Assembly (NCBI RefSeq): GCF_010500245.1
Contig: NZ_JAAGOX010000056.1
Location: 1-64,000, forward strand
DNA: 64,000 nt
Direction: 5' to 3'
From: Ruegeria sp. PrR005
Lineage (GTDB): Bacteria; Pseudomonadota; Alphaproteobacteria; Rhodobacterales; Rhodobacteraceae
The notes under the pieces: generated by a model
What the model was told of the DNA's origin: nothing
The model's database searches: none
Seen by the model: the letters and a program-made list of their open reading frames with translations, nothing else
Position numbers and translations under genes: made by a program
Shown: piece after piece, positions 51,972 through 60,532 of the stretch
Numbering within the stretch: position 1 is the first letter of the stretch
How the letters are laid out: the number at the start of each line of letters is the position of its first letter

Positions 51972-53993
51972 TCAATAGGCGTTCATGGTCAGCAACTCGT
52001 ATTCCGCGACCTGCTCGTCATCCTGATTGGTCAGCGTCACGTGCCAGCGCACTTCGCCATATTCATCGGTGCGGCGGGTCTTGGCCTTGACCGAGAGACG
52101 GACCTTGATGCTGTCCCCGGCCGAAACCGGCTTCATGAAGCGCAGACCGTCCAGCCCGGTATTGGCCAGAACCGGCCCCTCGTTCGGCTCGACGAACAGA
52201 CCGGCGGCAAAGCTGAGCAAGAGATAGCCATGTGCCACCCGGCCCGGGAAGAACGGGTTCCGCTTGGCGGCGGCGTCATCCATATGAGCATAGAAGGTGT
52301 CGCCGGTGAAATGGGCGAAGTGCTCGATATCGTCCATGGTGACGGTGCGCGACGCGGTGTTCAGCGTCTCGCCAATCGACAGCTCGTTATAGCGCCGGGT
52401 AAAGGGATGCGCGGGGCCTGCGACCTCGGTCGCGCCGGGCACCCATTTGCCGCCGATCCGGGCCAGCATCTCGGGCGAGCCCTGAACGGCGGTGCGCTGC
52501 ATGTAATGCTTCACGCCGCGCACGCCGCCCATTTCCTCGCCACCGCCGGCGCGGCCGGGGCCGCCATGCACCATATGGGGCAGGGGCGAGCCGTGACCGG
52601 TCGATTCCTTCATCGAGTCGCGGTTGTTGATGTAGATGCGCCCGTGAAAGGCACCCGCGCCCATCACCACATCGCGCGCCACATCGGCGTCATGGGTGAT
52701 CAGCGAGGTCACCAGCGAACCGCCGCCGCGATTGGCCAGCGCCACCGCGTGATCCATGTCGCGATAGCCCATGACGGTCGAGACCGGGCCAAAAGCCTCG
52801 GTATCGTGCACACGCTGGGCGCGGTCGGGATCGGCGCAGTGGAACAGCATCGGCGGCACGAATGCGCCGTTGGCCAGATCGCCCGACAGGCCGGGGTCCA
52901 TGGTGAACACCTGCTCGGCCTCTTTTCCGATGATTGCGGCCTTGGCCAGCACATCGGCCTTTTGCCCGCCCGACACCAGCGCGCCCATGCGGGTCGCCTC
53001 GTCACGCGGGTCGCCGATCACGGTCTTTGCAAGGCGCGCGCTCAGCGCCTCGATCACCGCCTCGACACGCGGCTGCGGTGCGATGATGCGGCGGATCGCG
53101 GTGCATTTCTGCCCCGCCTTGGTGGTCATCTCGCGCGCGACTTCCTTGATGAACAGGTCGAACTCGGGCGTGCCGGGTTCCGCATCGGGGCCAAGGATCG
53201 AGGCGTTCAGACTGTCCTGTTCGGCCACGAAACGCACCGAGTTTTGCAGGATCACCGGGTTCGAGCGCAGTTTCAGCGCGGTATCGGCGGAACCGGTAAA
53301 GCTGACCACATCCTGACAGCCCAGATGGTCGAGCATGTCGCCCAATCCACCAGACACCAGTTGCAGGGCGCCGGCGGGCAGAATGTCGGCCTCCAGCATG
53401 ATCCTGACTGCCAGTTCGGTGACATAGCAGCTGTTGGTGGCGGGCTTCACGATCGAGGGGACACCGGCCAACAGGGTGGGGGCGAGCTTCTCCAGCATGC
53501 CCCAGACCGGGAAGTTGAAGGCGTTGATATGCACCGCCACCCCTTGCAGCGGGGTGCAGACGTGCTGGCCCAGGAAGGTGCCATTGCGGCTCAGCTGTTC
53601 CACCTCGCCATCCAGATAGATCTGCCCGTCCGGCATCTCGCGCCGGCCTTTGGAGGCGAAGACGAACATGGTGCCAATGCCGCCGTCGATGTCGATCAGG
53701 TGGTCGGACTGGGTGGCGCCGGTGTCGAAACTGGCGGCGTAAAGCTCTTGCTTGCGGGCAGTCAGCGCCTGACCCAGCGCCTTTATCATGCGGGCGCGGT
53801 CATGGAACCCCAGCTTGCGCAGGGCGGGACCGCCCGTGTTGCGGGCATAGTCGAGCATCGCCAGAACGTCGAGCGCGTCATTGCCCGCGCTGGCGATCGG
53901 CGCACCGGTGATGGCCGAGGCGATGGTGCGGGCGCCCGCACCGGGCGCGACCCACTGGCCGGCGGCAAAGCTGGAAATCTGTTGAAGGGCCAT
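51972..53993 (-). CDS. paaZ: Bifunctional oxepin-CoA hydrolase / 3-oxo-5,6-dehydrosuberyl-CoA semialdehyde dehydrogenase PaaZ
   Basis: A 673-residue fusion: aldehyde dehydrogenase (residues 1-about 520, nucleophile C297 in KAGQKCTAIRR, general-base Glu in RFVAEQDSLN) and a C-terminal MaoC/R-hydratase domain (about 540-673, with AHFTGDTFYAHMDDAAA and FPGRVAHGYLLLS). It opens the oxepin ring of phenylacetyl-CoA catabolism and oxidises the resulting aldehyde. Upstream is a promoter with a TetR-type palindrome inside its spacer. Both active sites look intact. Confidence 0.96.
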   Translation of the reverse strand: MALQQISSFAAGQWVAPGAGARTIASAITGAPIASAGNDALDVLAMLDYARNTGGPALRKLGFHDRARMIKALGQALTARKQELYAASFDTGATQSDHLIDIDGGIGTMFVFASKGRREMPDGQIYLDGEVEQLSRNGTFLGQHVCTPLQGVAVHINAFNFPVWGMLEKLAPTLLAGVPSIVKPATNSCYVTELAVRIMLEADILPAGALQLVSGGLGDMLDHLGCQDVVSFTGSADTALKLRSNPVILQNSVRFVAEQDSLNASILGPDAEPGTPEFDLFIKEVAREMTTKAGQKCTAIRRIIAPQPRVEAVIEALSARLAKTVIGDPRDEATRMGALVSGGQKADVLAKAAIIGKEAEQVFTMDPGLSGDLANGAFVPPMLFHCADPDRAQRVHDTEAFGPVSTVMGYRDMDHAVALANRGGGSLVTSLITHDADVARDVVMGAGAFHGRIYINNRDSMKESTGHGSPLPHMVHGGPGRAGGGEEMGGVRGVKHYMQRTAVQGSPEMLARIGGKWVPGATEVAGPAHPFTRRYNELSIGETLNTASRTVTMDDIEHFAHFTGDTFYAHMDDAAAKRNPFFPGRVAHGYLLLSFAAGLFVEPNEGPVLANTGLDGLRFMKPVSAGDSIKVRLSVKAKTRRTDEYGEVRWHVTLTNQDDEQVAEYELLTMNAY

Positions 53994-54052
53994 GGCAGTC
54001 TCCTGTTCCTGTCGCCCGCCAGTCTAACCGGTCGGGGGCGTGATTGTGTATG

Positions 54053-54081
54053 ATCGTATTCGTGACCGAACGGTCGGTCAA
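54053..54081 (-). promoter_or_regulatory. paaZ promoter with embedded TetR-type operator
   Basis: On the minus strand TTGACC (54076-54081), 17-bp spacer, TACGAT (54053-54058). The palindrome TGACCGAACGGTCGGTCA (54063-54080) covers the -35 box and most of the spacer. A near-identical sequence occurs upstream of paaG. Confidence 0.8.
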
Positions 54082-54107
54082 TAAAATTCCGCCATAGTAG
54101 GGGGCAC

Positions 54108-54140
54108 AAAAGAAAACCGCCGGACCTTTCGGCCCGGCGG
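54108..54140 (-). terminator. TRAP operon terminator
   Basis: On the minus strand, stem CCGCCGG/CCGGCGG with a 10-nt loop is followed by TTTTCTTTT, just after the dctM stop. Confidence 0.88.
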
Positions 54141-54148
54141 ATCAGGGG

Positions 54149-55501
54149 TCAGTGGCCCATCGCGCCCATCTGTTCTGGCAGATAGAGCACCACCACCGGC
54201 ACCAGCACGATCAGTGCCAGACGGAAGATGTCGGCGACCCAGAACGGGGTTACGCCGCGAAAGATCGTGCCGGTCGATACATCGCCCACCACGCCCTTGA
54301 GGATGAACACATTGAGGCCCACCGGTGGCGTGATCAGGCTGATCTCAGTCACCACCACCACGACGATACCGAACCAGATCGGGTCATAGCCGAGCGACGT
54401 GACCAGCGGAAAAAAGATCGGCACCGTGAGCAGCAGCATCGACAGCGATTCGAACACACAGCCCAGGATGATGTAGATGCCAAGGATCATCAGGATCACC
54501 ACAAACGGCGCCACATCATAAGCGGTGACCATGGCAATCAGCGCCTCGGGCAGGCCGGCGAGGTTGATGAAGTTGGAAAACACCTGCGCCCCGATCAGCA
54601 CCGAAAAGAGGGACGCGGCGGTAAAGCTGGTCTCTTTCAGCACGTCAAAGGTCGACCCAACCGTCAGCCCGCCCCGAAAGAGAGCGATCAGAAAGGCGCC
54701 CGCAGCGCCCATGCCTGCGGCCTCGGTCGGCGAAAAAGTCAGGTTCAGCGGGTGAAAGTCGAAGGCGCCATAAAGTCCACCGATCACCAGGAAGAACAGC
54801 AAGAGCACCGCCCAGACCGACCCCAGCGCGCGGAACCGCTGGCCCCAGCCCGCGCGCTCGCCCGCCGGACCCGCCGCAGGGTTGCGCCAGACGGTCCAGC
54901 GCACGGCAAAGAGATAGAACAGGATGCCCAGGATACCGGGAATGATCCCCGCCATGAACAGCTTGCCGATCGAGGTTTCGGTCAACAACCCATAGATCAC
55001 CAGAATGACCGAAGGCGGGATCAGAATGCCCAGCGTGCCGCCCGCCGCGATGGACGCGGTCGACAGCTCGTCGGTGTAACCGTAACGCCGCATTTCCGGC
55101 ATCGCGACCTTGGACATGGTGGCCGCGGTTGCCAGCGACGAGCCGCAGATGGCCGAGAAGCCACCACAGGCGGCAACCGTCGCCATGGCGATGCCACCCC
55201 GGAAATGGCCCATGAAGGCGTTCGACACGGCATAAAGCTCGCGCGCCATGCCGCCCTTGTTGACGAAAAGGCCCATCAGGATGAACAGCGGCACCACGCT
55301 CAGGCCGTAATCCTGCGCGGTATCCATCACCTGGCGGCCCACCATGGACATCGCGGCCTTGAGCCCGCGTTCGTCCAGAATCGAGCCGCCGCGCTCATAG
55401 GCAAAGCCCAACGTTCCGACGAGGCCCATGGCAAAGACGATGGGCAGGCGCAGCAGCACCAGCACCAGGACAAGTGCAAAACCGATCAGTGCGGCAGTCA
55501 T
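54149..55501 (-). CDS. TRAP transporter large permease (DctM type)
   Basis: A 450-residue inner-membrane protein with about 12 hydrophobic segments, the DctM signatures VVPLFILMGLFVNKGGMARE and ICGSSLATAATMSKV, and GGTLGILIPPSVILVIYG. It is the ion-driven permease of a tripartite carrier. Start MTAALIGFAL at 55501 overlaps the small permease gene by 4 bp (ATGA). Placed in a paa gene cluster, it may import phenylacetate or another aromatic acid, which is inference. Confidence 0.93.
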   Translation of the reverse strand: MTAALIGFALVLVLVLLRLPIVFAMGLVGTLGFAYERGGSILDERGLKAAMSMVGRQVMDTAQDYGLSVVPLFILMGLFVNKGGMARELYAVSNAFMGHFRGGIAMATVAACGGFSAICGSSLATAATMSKVAMPEMRRYGYTDELSTASIAAGGTLGILIPPSVILVIYGLLTETSIGKLFMAGIIPGILGILFYLFAVRWTVWRNPAAGPAGERAGWGQRFRALGSVWAVLLLFFLVIGGLYGAFDFHPLNLTFSPTEAAGMGAAGAFLIALFRGGLTVGSTFDVLKETSFTAASLFSVLIGAQVFSNFINLAGLPEALIAMVTAYDVAPFVVILMILGIYIILGCVFESLSMLLLTVPIFFPLVTSLGYDPIWFGIVVVVVTEISLITPPVGLNVFILKGVVGDVSTGTIFRGVTPFWVADIFRLALIVLVPVVVLYLPEQMGAMGH

Positions 55502-56004
55502 TTCAGGGCCTCCGAAAGCAGGCGGGGAGCGAAGAGATGCATGAGGCCGGTCACGATCAGCGCAACCGCGCTGACACCCACCGAAATGGCGATGAACCAA
55601 CCCACGATATAGGTGGGGATCGCCAGATACTCGGTCACGTCACCATAGTTGCGCGACCGCTCGGCCAGCACCCAGACGCTGCTCATTGGCCAATAGAGCA
55701 TGATGCCGCTGACCAGATGGATCAGCCCGTCGCGGATCCGGTCCAGGCGCAGGCGGTGAAAGATACCGTCGGTCAGGTCGACGGCGATCTGGCCGTTGTT
55801 GACCGAGATGATCGGCAGGACCGAAAACACCAGAACCGCCATCAGGATGCGGGTCAGTTCAGTCGCGGCCTCGATGGGCGCGTTCAGGACGGATCTGAGG
55901 ATCACGTCGCAGAAGGTCATCACCATAAGGATGAAGAGGGCAAGGCAGGCCACCAACACAGGCGCAAAGCTGGCGTGGCGGGCAAGCCGGATCAGGGACG
56001 TCAT
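55498..56004 (-). CDS. TRAP transporter small permease (DctQ type)
   Basis: A 168-residue protein with four membrane segments and the DctQ pattern (ALFILMVMTFCDVILRSVLN near residues 18-37). It bridges the binding protein to the large permease. It is coupled to dctM by overlap and separated from dctP by a hairpin. Confidence 0.92.
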   Translation of the reverse strand: MTSLIRLARHASFAPVLVACLALFILMVMTFCDVILRSVLNAPIEAATELTRILMAVLVFSVLPIISVNNGQIAVDLTDGIFHRLRLDRIRDGLIHLVSGIMLYWPMSSVWVLAERSRNYGDVTEYLAIPTYIVGWFIAISVGVSAVALIVTGLMHLFAPRLLSEALK

Positions 56005-56027
56005 GGGTTCCTCCGGCGGGCTGGCTT

Positions 56028-56050
56028 GGGGCGGCGAAAAACGCCGCCCC
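56028..56050 (-). other. Intercistronic hairpin between dctP and dctQ
   Basis: A 9-bp stem GGGGCGGCG/CGCCGCCCC with AAAAA (TTTTT on the coding strand) loop, 12 bp after the dctP stop on the coding strand. Such hairpins in TRAP operons can stabilise the binding-protein mRNA or partly terminate, giving more DctP than permease. Confidence 0.7.
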
Positions 56051-56061
56051 GGTGAAAAGGC

Positions 56062-57081
56062 TCAGTTTGCGGCCATTTCCGATTTGATCAGGTCATAGGC
56101 GGCCTGGGCGTCGACGCCTGTGGCGGCGACCTCGGCAATCACCTTCTCGCGCACGTCGGCGGCGATGACAGCGAATTTCTCAAGATCGGCTGCCGTGGCG
56201 GCGTTGATCGCGTTGCCGGCGGTTGCCTCGGTCTCGGCGCGGCCGATAGCGTCGATCTCGTCCCAGATCTTGCCGATCTCACGGCTCAGGGGCTCGCCGA
56301 ACACCTTTTCCTCCAGTGCCTGCTGGATGTCCTCGGGCAGGTCGGCAAAGGTGTCCTCGTTCATGATGAAGGCGAAGGAGCCACGATAGAGGCCGCCGGG
56401 CATCTCATAGACGTTCTGGGCAACCTCGGTCAGCTTGAAACCCTTGCGCGATTCGAACGGCATCACAACGCCATCAGCGGCTTTGGAGGCGAGCGTTTCA
56501 TAGACTTTGGGGGCGGGAACCTGGATGCCGGTGGCACCCAGGGCGGTGCCCACATCGCCGCCGACACCGCCGGGGATACGCACCTTGAGACCTGCGATCT
56601 GGCTCATTTCGGTTACCGGAGTGGTCGAGTGCAGCTGTGCGGGACCATGGGTGTGCAGGGCGATCAGCTTGACGCCGCGATGCTCGTCGGCCTTGCCGAG
56701 ATACTGCTCATGGGCGCGCCAATAGGCGACCGAGGCGGCCTCGGCCGAGCCTTCGTAACCCGGCAACTCGATCAGCTTGTAGCCCACGAACCGGCCCGGC
56801 TGGTAGCCGTGGAAGACGATCGACAGATCGGCGGCGCCGTCCTGGATCAGGTCCATCTGAGCGGGCGGCGGGGCGATGCCCAGCTTCAGCTCGGCGGTGA
56901 CCTGGCCGTCGGTGGCGTCTTCGATCATCTCGACGAATTTGGGCCACATCATCGCGTTGATGCCGTGGGTCGGGGGCGCCCAGCTGGAGATGGTCAGCGT
57001 GTAATCCGCCGCCATCGCGATGGTGCCGCTGACGGCCATCGCCGCCGAGGCCAGAAGGGTGCTGAGTTTGGTCAGTTTCAT
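56062..57081 (-). CDS. TRAP transporter substrate-binding protein (DctP type)
   Basis: A 339-residue periplasmic protein with a signal peptide ending VSGTIAMA-ADYT (about residue 24). DctP-family blocks include WAPPTHGINAMMWPKF and GGVGGDVGTALGATGIQVP, with the conserved Arg of the ligand salt bridge probably in LKVRIPGG. AGGGAGGAGTAAAACCC precedes the ATG. It heads the dctPQM unit, 71 bp downstream of the fusion-enzyme gene. Ligand unknown; an aromatic acid is suggested by context. Confidence 0.93.
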   Translation of the reverse strand: MKLTKLSTLLASAAMAVSGTIAMAADYTLTISSWAPPTHGINAMMWPKFVEMIEDATDGQVTAELKLGIAPPPAQMDLIQDGAADLSIVFHGYQPGRFVGYKLIELPGYEGSAEAASVAYWRAHEQYLGKADEHRGVKLIALHTHGPAQLHSTTPVTEMSQIAGLKVRIPGGVGGDVGTALGATGIQVPAPKVYETLASKAADGVVMPFESRKGFKLTEVAQNVYEMPGGLYRGSFAFIMNEDTFADLPEDIQQALEEKVFGEPLSREIGKIWDEIDAIGRAETEATAGNAINAATAADLEKFAVIAADVREKVIAEVAATGVDAQAAYDLIKSEMAAN

Positions 57082-57152
57082 GGGTTTTACTCCTCCCTGA
57101 AAACGTGAGTCGAGAATGCGTTAATGGTCCTTTTTGTAACCATCAACGGCGG

Positions 57153-59198
57153 TTAGATTTCTTCTGTTGGGTTTCCCCCTGTCGCCAAGACCCACGATCC
57201 GGGGCTTTCGGTGGCAACCAATTCCATGATTTCCATGGTTTTTTTCCAGCCCTGCATCCGGGCCAGATGCATCGGCCCGCCCCGGTGCCGGGGAAAACCG
57301 TATCCATGCAGTTGCACCATATCGACATCCTCGGCGCGCTCGGCGATGCCTTCGGAAACGATTCGCGCGCCTTCGTTGGCGAGCACCGCAAGCAGGCGCT
57401 GGGCGATCTCTTCGGCGCTGAACGGGCGACGGGTGATGCCCCGTTTGGACGAATAGTCGACGATCAGCGCCTCGATCTCGGGGTCGCGGTCCGGGGAACG
57501 CGATCCTTCGGCATAGCGGTACCAGCCCTTGCCGCTGCGCTGGCCCAGCCGGTCCATCTCGCAGAGCGTATCGGCGATGCGCTCATAGCGCTCGGCGGGG
57601 TCGCGGATGGCCGCTTGCCGCTTGCGGTTGGCCCAGGCGATTTGCAGCCCGGTCAGGTCCTGCAACTCGAATGGCCCCATCGGCAGACCCTGCGCCCGCA
57701 TCGCGGCGTCCACCTCATGCGGCAGGGCGCCGTCGGCCAGCAGGTATTCCGCCTCGCGCCGATAGGCGGCCAGCATCCGGTTACCGATGAACCCGTCGCA
57801 GATGCCTGACAGGACCGAGACCTTGCGCAGCCGCTTGCCCAGGGCAAAGCCGGTGGCCAGCACCTCGGGCGCGGTATCGGGGGTTTTGACGATTTCGAGC
57901 AGCTTCATCACATGCGCCGGGCTGAAGAAATGCAAGCCCAGGCAGCGCGCCGGGTTCGGGATACCGGCAAAGATCAGTTGCGGATCGAGGTAGGAGGTGT
58001 TGGTGGCCAGAATGGCGTCGGGGCGCATCACAGCAGCCAGATCGGCAAAGACCGCGCGCTTGACCTCCAGATCCTCGAACACCGCTTCGATGGCCAGATC
58101 GGCATCGGATGCACCCGCATAGGTGTCGGTGGTGGCGAGCTGCGCCAGCATGTCGGTCTCGGCACTGGGGCTGATCTTGCCGCGCTTGACGCCCGCCGCG
58201 ACCAGCCCGGCAACCCGTTCCTGCGCAGCTTGGGCTGCTGCTGTATCACGTTCGATGACGGTAACTGACAGACCGCCGCTGAGACAGGCCATGGCGATCC
58301 CGGCGCCCATGAGCCCGCCGCCGACAATGGCAACACGGCTCAGATCGCGCGGGGCGACCCCGGCGATGGCATCGGGTCGGGCGACAAGGCGCTCGGCAAA
58401 GAAGGCATAGCGCAGGGCGCGGCTTTCGTCGGACTGGCGCAATTCCAGATGCAGGGCGCGTTCGCGCGGCTGGCCCTGGTCAAAGGGCAGGGCGGCCCAT
58501 TGCAGCGCGTCGAGATTGTGCAGCGGTGCGGCACGGCCTTTGGCCGCTTTGATCAGGGCGCGTTTGGTCTCGGCAAGTGTCTCGGTGTCCAGTGCCTTTA
58601 CCTGCCGCAGCCGGGTCTTTTCCGGGCGCGGCGGCAGATCATTGGCAAAAGCCTGTGCGGCGGCCCGCAGATCGCCCTCGGCAATCTGGTCGAGCCCTCC
58701 CAGCGCCAGCATCTGTTCGGCGCCCAGCATCTTGCCCGAACAGGCCATGTCGATGGCCGCATGCATCCCGATCAGGCGCGGCGCGCGTTGGGTGCCGCCC
58801 GCGCCGGGGATCAGGCCCACATTGACCTCGGGCAGGCCGAATTTGGTGCCGGGCGTGGCGATGCGCCAGGCGCAGGCCAGCGCGATCTCGAACCCGCCGC
58901 CCAGAACGGTGCCATGCATTGCCGCGACAAACGGTGTTGCGCTGTCCTCGATCATCTGCACCACGTCGGGCAGATGTGGCTCCTCGGCCGGGCGGTCGAA
59001 CTCGGTCATGTCGCCGCCCGCGACAAAGGTGCGGCCGGCGCAGGTCAGGATCGCGACCCGCGCGCCCTGCACCTCGGCCACCGCACGGGCCAGCCCCGCA
59101 CGTACCGGGGTCGAGGTTGCGTTGACCGGCGGGCTGTCGATCTCGACCCAGGCGATATCGCCCTCGCGCCTTACCGACACCACCTCGTTCTTGCCCAT
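57153..59198 (-). CDS. Enoyl-CoA hydratase / 3-hydroxyacyl-CoA dehydrogenase fusion (FadJ-like)
   Basis: A 681-residue beta-oxidation enzyme. Residues 1-about 190 are the enoyl-CoA hydratase/isomerase (GTVLGGGFEIALAC oxyanion hole; GLPEVNVGLIPGAGGTQRAP with a candidate Glu). About 285 onward is the NAD-dependent dehydrogenase (VGGGLMGAGIAMA; GLHFFSPAHVMKLLE with the catalytic His) and C-terminal domains. In this cluster it could do the work of PaaF plus PaaH on dehydroadipyl-CoA. It is divergent from paaG with a shared operator region between them. Confidence 0.92.
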   Translation of the reverse strand: MGKNEVVSVRREGDIAWVEIDSPPVNATSTPVRAGLARAVAEVQGARVAILTCAGRTFVAGGDMTEFDRPAEEPHLPDVVQMIEDSATPFVAAMHGTVLGGGFEIALACAWRIATPGTKFGLPEVNVGLIPGAGGTQRAPRLIGMHAAIDMACSGKMLGAEQMLALGGLDQIAEGDLRAAAQAFANDLPPRPEKTRLRQVKALDTETLAETKRALIKAAKGRAAPLHNLDALQWAALPFDQGQPRERALHLELRQSDESRALRYAFFAERLVARPDAIAGVAPRDLSRVAIVGGGLMGAGIAMACLSGGLSVTVIERDTAAAQAAQERVAGLVAAGVKRGKISPSAETDMLAQLATTDTYAGASDADLAIEAVFEDLEVKRAVFADLAAVMRPDAILATNTSYLDPQLIFAGIPNPARCLGLHFFSPAHVMKLLEIVKTPDTAPEVLATGFALGKRLRKVSVLSGICDGFIGNRMLAAYRREAEYLLADGALPHEVDAAMRAQGLPMGPFELQDLTGLQIAWANRKRQAAIRDPAERYERIADTLCEMDRLGQRSGKGWYRYAEGSRSPDRDPEIEALIVDYSSKRGITRRPFSAEEIAQRLLAVLANEGARIVSEGIAERAEDVDMVQLHGYGFPRHRGGPMHLARMQGWKKTMEIMELVATESPGSWVLATGGNPTEEI

Positions 59199-59240
59199 CG
59201 CTCCGCCTCCACCGGTCGAGAATCAATTGCGAAGAATTTA

Positions 59241-59269
59241 TTGACCAACCGTTCGGTTTATGCAAGATG
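59241..59269 (+). promoter_or_regulatory. paaG promoter with embedded TetR-type operator
   Basis: TTGACC at 59241-59246, 17-bp spacer, AAGATG at 59264-59269 (weak -10). The spacer holds AACCGTTCGGTT. Read in reverse, ACCGAACGGTTGGTCAATAA matches the paaZ operator at all but one position over 20 bp. The divergent fusion-enzyme gene may share this control. Confidence 0.75.
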
Positions 59270-59300
59270 GTTGTTGAAACATTCGCAAAGCGGGGCGGAG

Positions 59301-60086
59301 ATGAGCGATACGATTCTTGCGCAAGATCATGGGAACTGGGTGGAAATCACGCTGAACCGCCCGGATCGGCTGAACAGCTTCACCGACGAGATGCACCTGG
59401 CGCTGCGCGCCGCGCTGGAGGCTGCGCGCGACAATGGCGCCCGTGCGGTGCTGCTCACCGGGGCCGGGCGCGGGTTCTGCGCCGGTCAGGACCTGGGCGA
59501 CCGCGATCCGTCGAAAATGGATGGCCCACCCGATCTGGGCTATACCGTGCGCACCTTTTATGCGCCTTTGGTGCGGCTCATCCGCTCGCTCGATTTCCCG
59601 GTGATCTGCGCCGTCAACGGCGTGGCCGCGGGGGCGGGCGCCAATATCGCGCTGGCCTGCGACATCGTTCTGGCTGGCGAAAGCGCCAAGTTCATCCAGT
59701 CCTTTGCCAAGGTCGGGCTGATCCCCGATACCGGCGGCTCGTGGCACCTGCCACGCCTGTTGGGCGAGGCGCGCGCCAAGGGGCTGGCGCTGACCGCACA
59801 ACCCTTACCCGCGAAACAGGCCGAGGACTGGGGCCTGATCTGGAAGGCGCTGCCTGACGACCAGTTGATGACCGAGGCCCGCGCCATGGCCGAACATTTC
59901 GCCAATGGCCCGACGCTGGGCTTTGGCCTGACCAAGCGCTGCATTCAGGCGGCCTGTGTCGACACGCTCGAAGATCATCTTGAACTCGAGGCCGATGCCA
60001 TGAAAACCTGTGGTGAAAGTGCCGACTATGCCGAGGGCGTCAGTGCCTTTCTGGAAAAGCGCGCGCCAAAGTTTCAGGGTAAGTGA
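59301..60086 (+). CDS. paaG: 2-(1,2-epoxy-1,2-dihydrophenyl)acetyl-CoA isomerase PaaG
   Basis: A 261-residue crotonase-fold enzyme. It isomerises ring-1,2-epoxyphenylacetyl-CoA to oxepin-CoA, feeding PaaZ. Family features are TGAGRGFCAGQDLGDRDP, the oxyanion hole NGVAAGAGANIALACD and SFAKVGLIPDTGGSWHLPR with the catalytic Asp. GGGGCGGAG directly precedes the ATG. It is the first gene of paaG-paaI-paaK-tetR, all closely spaced on the same strand. Confidence 0.94.
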   Translation: MSDTILAQDHGNWVEITLNRPDRLNSFTDEMHLALRAALEAARDNGARAVLLTGAGRGFCAGQDLGDRDPSKMDGPPDLGYTVRTFYAPLVRLIRSLDFPVICAVNGVAAGAGANIALACDIVLAGESAKFIQSFAKVGLIPDTGGSWHLPRLLGEARAKGLALTAQPLPAKQAEDWGLIWKALPDDQLMTEARAMAEHFANGPTLGFGLTKRCIQAACVDTLEDHLELEADAMKTCGESADYAEGVSAFLEKRAPKFQGK

Positions 60087-60088
60087 GC

Positions 60089-60517
60089 ATGACACCAAAA
60101 GAACGGGCGGAACGGTCGGCTGCGGCCATGTGGTCGGACGACAACGCCTCGAAATGGGCGGGGATGGAGATTACCCGTGTCGACGAGGGGCTGGCCGTGC
60201 TCGAGATGACCGTCGCGGCACACCATTGCAACGGGCATGGCATCTGCCACGGCGGCGTGACCTTCATGCTGGCCGACAGCGCCTTTGCCTTTGCCTGCAA
60301 CAGCCGCAACCAGTCGACCGTCGCCCAGCACAACGTGATCAGCTATATTGCGCCGGGCCAATTGGGCGACCGGCTGACCGCCACTGCGTCTGAGGTCAGC
60401 CTGACCGGGCGCAGCGGTATCTACGACGTGAAAGTGACCAACCAGAACGGCCATACCATCGCTGAATTCCGGGGCATGTCCCGGGCGATCAAGGGCCGGC
60501 TGTTCGACGAGGATTAA
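60089..60517 (+). CDS. paaI: Phenylacetate-pathway acyl-CoA thioesterase PaaI
   Basis: A 142-residue hotdog-fold thioesterase. The active-site block is NGHGICHGGVTFMLADSAFA (with the catalytic Asp), and residues ASEVSLTGRSGIYDV are typical. PaaI rescues CoA from dead-end ring-hydroxylated intermediates. It begins 2 bp after the paaG stop; an in-frame GTG at 60083 overlaps paaG and is less likely. Confidence 0.93.
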   Translation: MTPKERAERSAAAMWSDDNASKWAGMEITRVDEGLAVLEMTVAAHHCNGHGICHGGVTFMLADSAFAFACNSRNQSTVAQHNVISYIAPGQLGDRLTATASEVSLTGRSGIYDVKVTNQNGHTIAEFRGMSRAIKGRLFDED

Positions 60518-60532
60518 GGCGAGGAGGACGTC

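Noticed and set aside
52041-54053. Long plus-strand open frame opposite paaZ
   Set aside because: Shadow of the paaZ codon pattern; no recognisable domain or ribosome site.
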